This document shows, one piece after another, positions 61,568-64,000 of a stretch of 64,000 bases of DNA (position 1 is the stretch's first letter; every line of letters starts with the position of its first letter). The stretch spans positions 4,712,001 to 4,776,000 of the forward strand of contig NZ_JARUBH010000009.1 of NCBI RefSeq assembly GCF_029626105.1, read 5' to 3'. Both the position numbers and the translations under genes were made by a program. The notes below the pieces were generated by a model. The model saw only the letters and a list, made by a program, of their open reading frames with translations. It searched no databases and was not told where the DNA came from. The DNA is from Solwaraspora sp. WMMD792. Lineage in GTDB: Bacteria > Actinomycetota > Actinomycetes > Mycobacteriales > Micromonosporaceae.

Positions 61568-64000
61568 GTGTCCCGAACCCGCCGACGCCACCTTCAACGT
61601 GGCCCGCTAACCGCTGCAATACTTTCGCTCTCCATGTTGTCTACTGCCCTGCTCGGTGCCCCCGCCGCGCAGGCCGCACCGGGCACCCCGGGCAACCCGG
61701 TCGATCCGGCCCCCGCCGTGCAGGCCGGCCCGGGCGACTTCGAGGCGGCCGCCGACGAGCCGTACTCGGTGCTCGTCTTCTCCAAGACCGCTGGCTTCCG
61801 GCACGGCTCCATCCCGGCTGGCATCGCCGCGATCGAGCAGCTCGGTGCCGACAACGGCTTCACCGTCGACACCACCGAGGACGGCGCTGACTTCACCGAC
61901 GCCAACCTGGCCAACTACCGGGCGGTCATCTGGCTGTCCACCACCGGCGACGTCCTCGACACCGACCAGCAGGCCGCCTTCGAGCGCTACGTCCAGGCCG
62001 GTGGCGGGTACGTCGGAATCCACGCCGCCTCCGACACCGAGTACAGCTGGCCCTGGTACGGCGAACTGGTCGGTGCCTACTTCTCCGGCCACCCCGCCAA
62101 CCAGAACGCCACGGTCAAGGTCGAGGACCCGGCCCACCCGTCCACCGACGGGCTGCCCGCCGAGTGGGTCCGCTACGACGAGTGGTACAACTTCCAGACC
62201 AACCCGCGCGGCGACGTGCACGTGCTGGCCAGCCTGGACGAAACCACCTACACCGCCGGGGCCGGCGCGATGGGTGCCGACCACCCGATCGCCTGGTGCA
62301 GCGACTACGACGGCGGCCGGGCCTGGTACACCGGCGGCGGCCACACCGACGAGTCGTTCGCCGAGCCGGAGTTCCTCGACCACCTGCTCGGCGGCATCCA
62401 GTCCGCCGCCGGGGCCGTCGACTCCGACTGCGGTGCCTCGCTCACCGAGAGCTTCGAGAAGATCACGCTGGACAGCAACACCAGCAACCCGATGGAGCTG
62501 GACATCGCCCCGGACGGGCGGGTCTTCTACATCGAGCGGGACGGCCGGGTGCAGATCGTCAAGCCGGACACCGGCAACACGGTCACCGCGATCGACCTCG
62601 ACGTGTTCACCGGCAACGAGGACGGCCTGATCGGTATCCGGCTCGACCCGGACTTCGCCGACAACGGCTGGGTGTACCTCTACTACGCCCCTAACGACGG
62701 CGTGGCCCGCAACCTGCTGTCCCGGTTCACCGTCACCGGCGACAGCATCGACCCGGCCAGCGAGAAGGCCGTGCTGCAGGTCGACACGCAGCGCAACACC
62801 TGCTGCCACGCTGGCGGCACCATGACCTTCGACAGCCAGGGCAACCTTTACCTGGCCACCGGGGACAACACCAACCCGTTCGAGTCGAGCGCCTACAGCC
62901 CGCTCGACGAGCGGGCCGGGCGGCAGGACTACGACGCGCAGCGTACCTCCGGCAACACCAACGACCTGCGCGGCAAGGTGATCCGGATCCACCCGGAGGA
63001 CGACGGGACGTACACCATCCCGGACGGCAACCTCTTCGCACCGGGCACCGCGCAGACCCGCCCGGAGATCTACGCGATGGGCTTCCGCAACCCGTTCCGG
63101 ATCGGCATGGACCTGGCCACCGACACGCTCTACGTGGCGGACTACGGCCCGGACGCCAACTCGGACAACCCCGACCGTGGTCCCCGGGGCCTGGTCGAAT
63201 GGAACATCGTCGACACTCCCGGCAACTACGGCTGGCCGTACTGCACCGGGACGAACGAGGCGTACAACGACTACCAGTTCCCGTCCGGCCCCAGCGGTGC
63301 GAAGTTCGACTGCTCGGCGCCGGTGAACGACTCCCCCAACAACACCGGCCTGACCGAGTTGCCGCCGGCGATCCCCGCCACCGTGGACTACGGCTACAGC
63401 GGTGACCCGCGCTACCCCGAAATCGGTGGCGGCGGCGCTCCGATGGGCGGGCCGGTCTACCGCTACGACGCCGAGCTGGCCTCGGACCGCAAGTGGCCGG
63501 CGTACTACGACGGCAAGGCGCTGCTGGGCGAGTGGAACCAGTCGAAGATGTACACCATGCAGGTGTCCAGCGACGCCACCGAACTGGTGGACATCAACCA
63601 GTTGCTGACCGGGATGAGCTTCGTCCGCCCGATGGACTTCGAGTTCGGCCCCGACGGCGCCCTGTACCTGATCGAATGGGGCAGCGGCTTCGGCGGCAAC
63701 AACGACGACTCGGGGGTCTACCGGATCGACTACATCGCCGGTAGCCGGGCACCGATCGCGGAGGCCAGCGCCACCCCGACCTCCGGCCAGGCACCGCTGA
63801 CCGTGCAGTTCTCCAGCGCGGGCTCGCGCGACCCGGACGGCGGCACGCTGACCTACGCCTGGGCGTTCGGTGACGGCGGGACCTCCACCGAGGCCAACCC
63901 GACCCACACCTACACCGAGGCCGGCAACTACACCGCGCAGTTGACCGTGACCAACCCCAACGAGCGCACGGCGGTTGCCAACGTACCGGTGACAGTCGGT
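61568..64000 (+). CDS. Secreted ThuA-like/sugar dehydrogenase/PKD multidomain protein, 3' end outside window
   Basis: Open through base 64000 (811 codons). GTG 61568, with AGGAG five bases upstream, starts a signal peptide (LTAAILSLSMLSTALLGAPA). Domains: ThuA-like (about 65-270; YSVLVFSKTAGFRHGSIPAG, YVGIHAASDTEYSW), PQQ/soluble glucose dehydrogenase-type beta propeller (about 295-720; MELDIAPDGRVFYIERDG, GNLYLATGDNTNPF, YAMGFRNPFRIGMDL), and a PKD domain (from about 728; FGDGGTSTEANPTHTYTEAG). Probable extracellular carbohydrate-related oxidoreductase/binding protein. More domains probably follow. Confidence 0.88.
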   Translation, partial: MSRTRRRHLQRGPLTAAILSLSMLSTALLGAPAAQAAPGTPGNPVDPAPAVQAGPGDFEAAADEPYSVLVFSKTAGFRHGSIPAGIAAIEQLGADNGFTVDTTEDGADFTDANLANYRAVIWLSTTGDVLDTDQQAAFERYVQAGGGYVGIHAASDTEYSWPWYGELVGAYFSGHPANQNATVKVEDPAHPSTDGLPAEWVRYDEWYNFQTNPRGDVHVLASLDETTYTAGAGAMGADHPIAWCSDYDGGRAWYTGGGHTDESFAEPEFLDHLLGGIQSAAGAVDSDCGASLTESFEKITLDSNTSNPMELDIAPDGRVFYIERDGRVQIVKPDTGNTVTAIDLDVFTGNEDGLIGIRLDPDFADNGWVYLYYAPNDGVARNLLSRFTVTGDSIDPASEKAVLQVDTQRNTCCHAGGTMTFDSQGNLYLATGDNTNPFESSAYSPLDERAGRQDYDAQRTSGNTNDLRGKVIRIHPEDDGTYTIPDGNLFAPGTAQTRPEIYAMGFRNPFRIGMDLATDTLYVADYGPDANSDNPDRGPRGLVEWNIVDTPGNYGWPYCTGTNEAYNDYQFPSGPSGAKFDCSAPVNDSPNNTGLTELPPAIPATVDYGYSGDPRYPEIGGGGAPMGGPVYRYDAELASDRKWPAYYDGKALLGEWNQSKMYTMQVSSDATELVDINQLLTGMSFVRPMDFEFGPDGALYLIEWGSGFGGNNDDSGVYRIDYIAGSRAPIAEASATPTSGQAPLTVQFSSAGSRDPDGGTLTYAWAFGDGGTSTEANPTHTYTEAGNYTAQLTVTNPNERTAVANVPVTVG

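Noticed and set aside
61607-63907. 766-residue minus-strand frame opposite the ThuA/dehydrogenase gene
   Set aside because: The plus-strand frame has a signal peptide and three recognisable domains; the antisense frame is Val/Gly-rich without any domain.

Overview
The window is high-GC actinobacterial chromosome. Gene content and order (glmU-prs-rplY-pth, rsmA-ispE next to tatD and metG, DUF4383 paralogues, GTG starts, short intergenic gaps) fit a filamentous actinomycete, most likely Micromonosporaceae. That placement rests on gene content and recalled synteny, not on a database search.

Layout. (1) 1-4406: two inverted copies of one IS1634-type insertion sequence have broken a regulator/phosphotransferase gene pair; the complete copy is bounded by a 202-bp direct repeat of the phosphotransferase gene. 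(2) 4440-9430: an island of visibly lower GC with an OLD-like ATPase/TOPRIM nuclease, a membrane-anchored coiled-coil protein and a winged-helix-like protein. (3) 9435-18202: a maltose/maltodextrin cluster, malEFG plus a GH13 amylase on the minus strand and a LacI regulator plus an alpha-glucosidase on the plus strand, with shared CTTGC/GCAAG palindromes. The GH13 amylase is frameshifted by a perfect 184-bp tandem duplication. (4) 18546-25926: a secreted subtilase, a BrkB-type membrane protein, a 2'-5' RNA ligase-like protein, trpS, galK and a small membrane protein. (5) 26002-33608: sulfate activation (cysQ, cysD, cysN), then pth, rplY, prs, glmU and tRNA-Gln. (6) 33855-41486: fatty-acid desaturase and a FasR-like TetR regulator, two DUF4383 proteins, then ABC-F, ispE, rsmA and tatD. 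(7) 41611-48217: an uncharacterised protein, a LysE exporter, metG, a membrane protein and a protein O-mannosyltransferase.

(8) 48568-56374 is the most interesting intact region. A response regulator, a sensor kinase and a membrane GAF/PAS sensor that seems to have lost its output domain run on the minus strand. A tight plus-strand operon faces them: VTC-domain protein, DUF4956 membrane protein and CotH-like kinase with a Gly/Gln/Pro-rich insert. The individual families are known; a defined role for this set is not known to me.

(9) 56451-64000: a PPOX/F420-type small protein, a single-chain alpha-beta glycyl-tRNA synthetase, a CDP-alcohol phosphatidyltransferase, a membrane protein and a secreted ThuA/sugar dehydrogenase/PKD protein running off the right edge. 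No CRISPR array, rRNA, phage integrase or replication origin was seen. All assignments come from reading the sequence and recalled family motifs.
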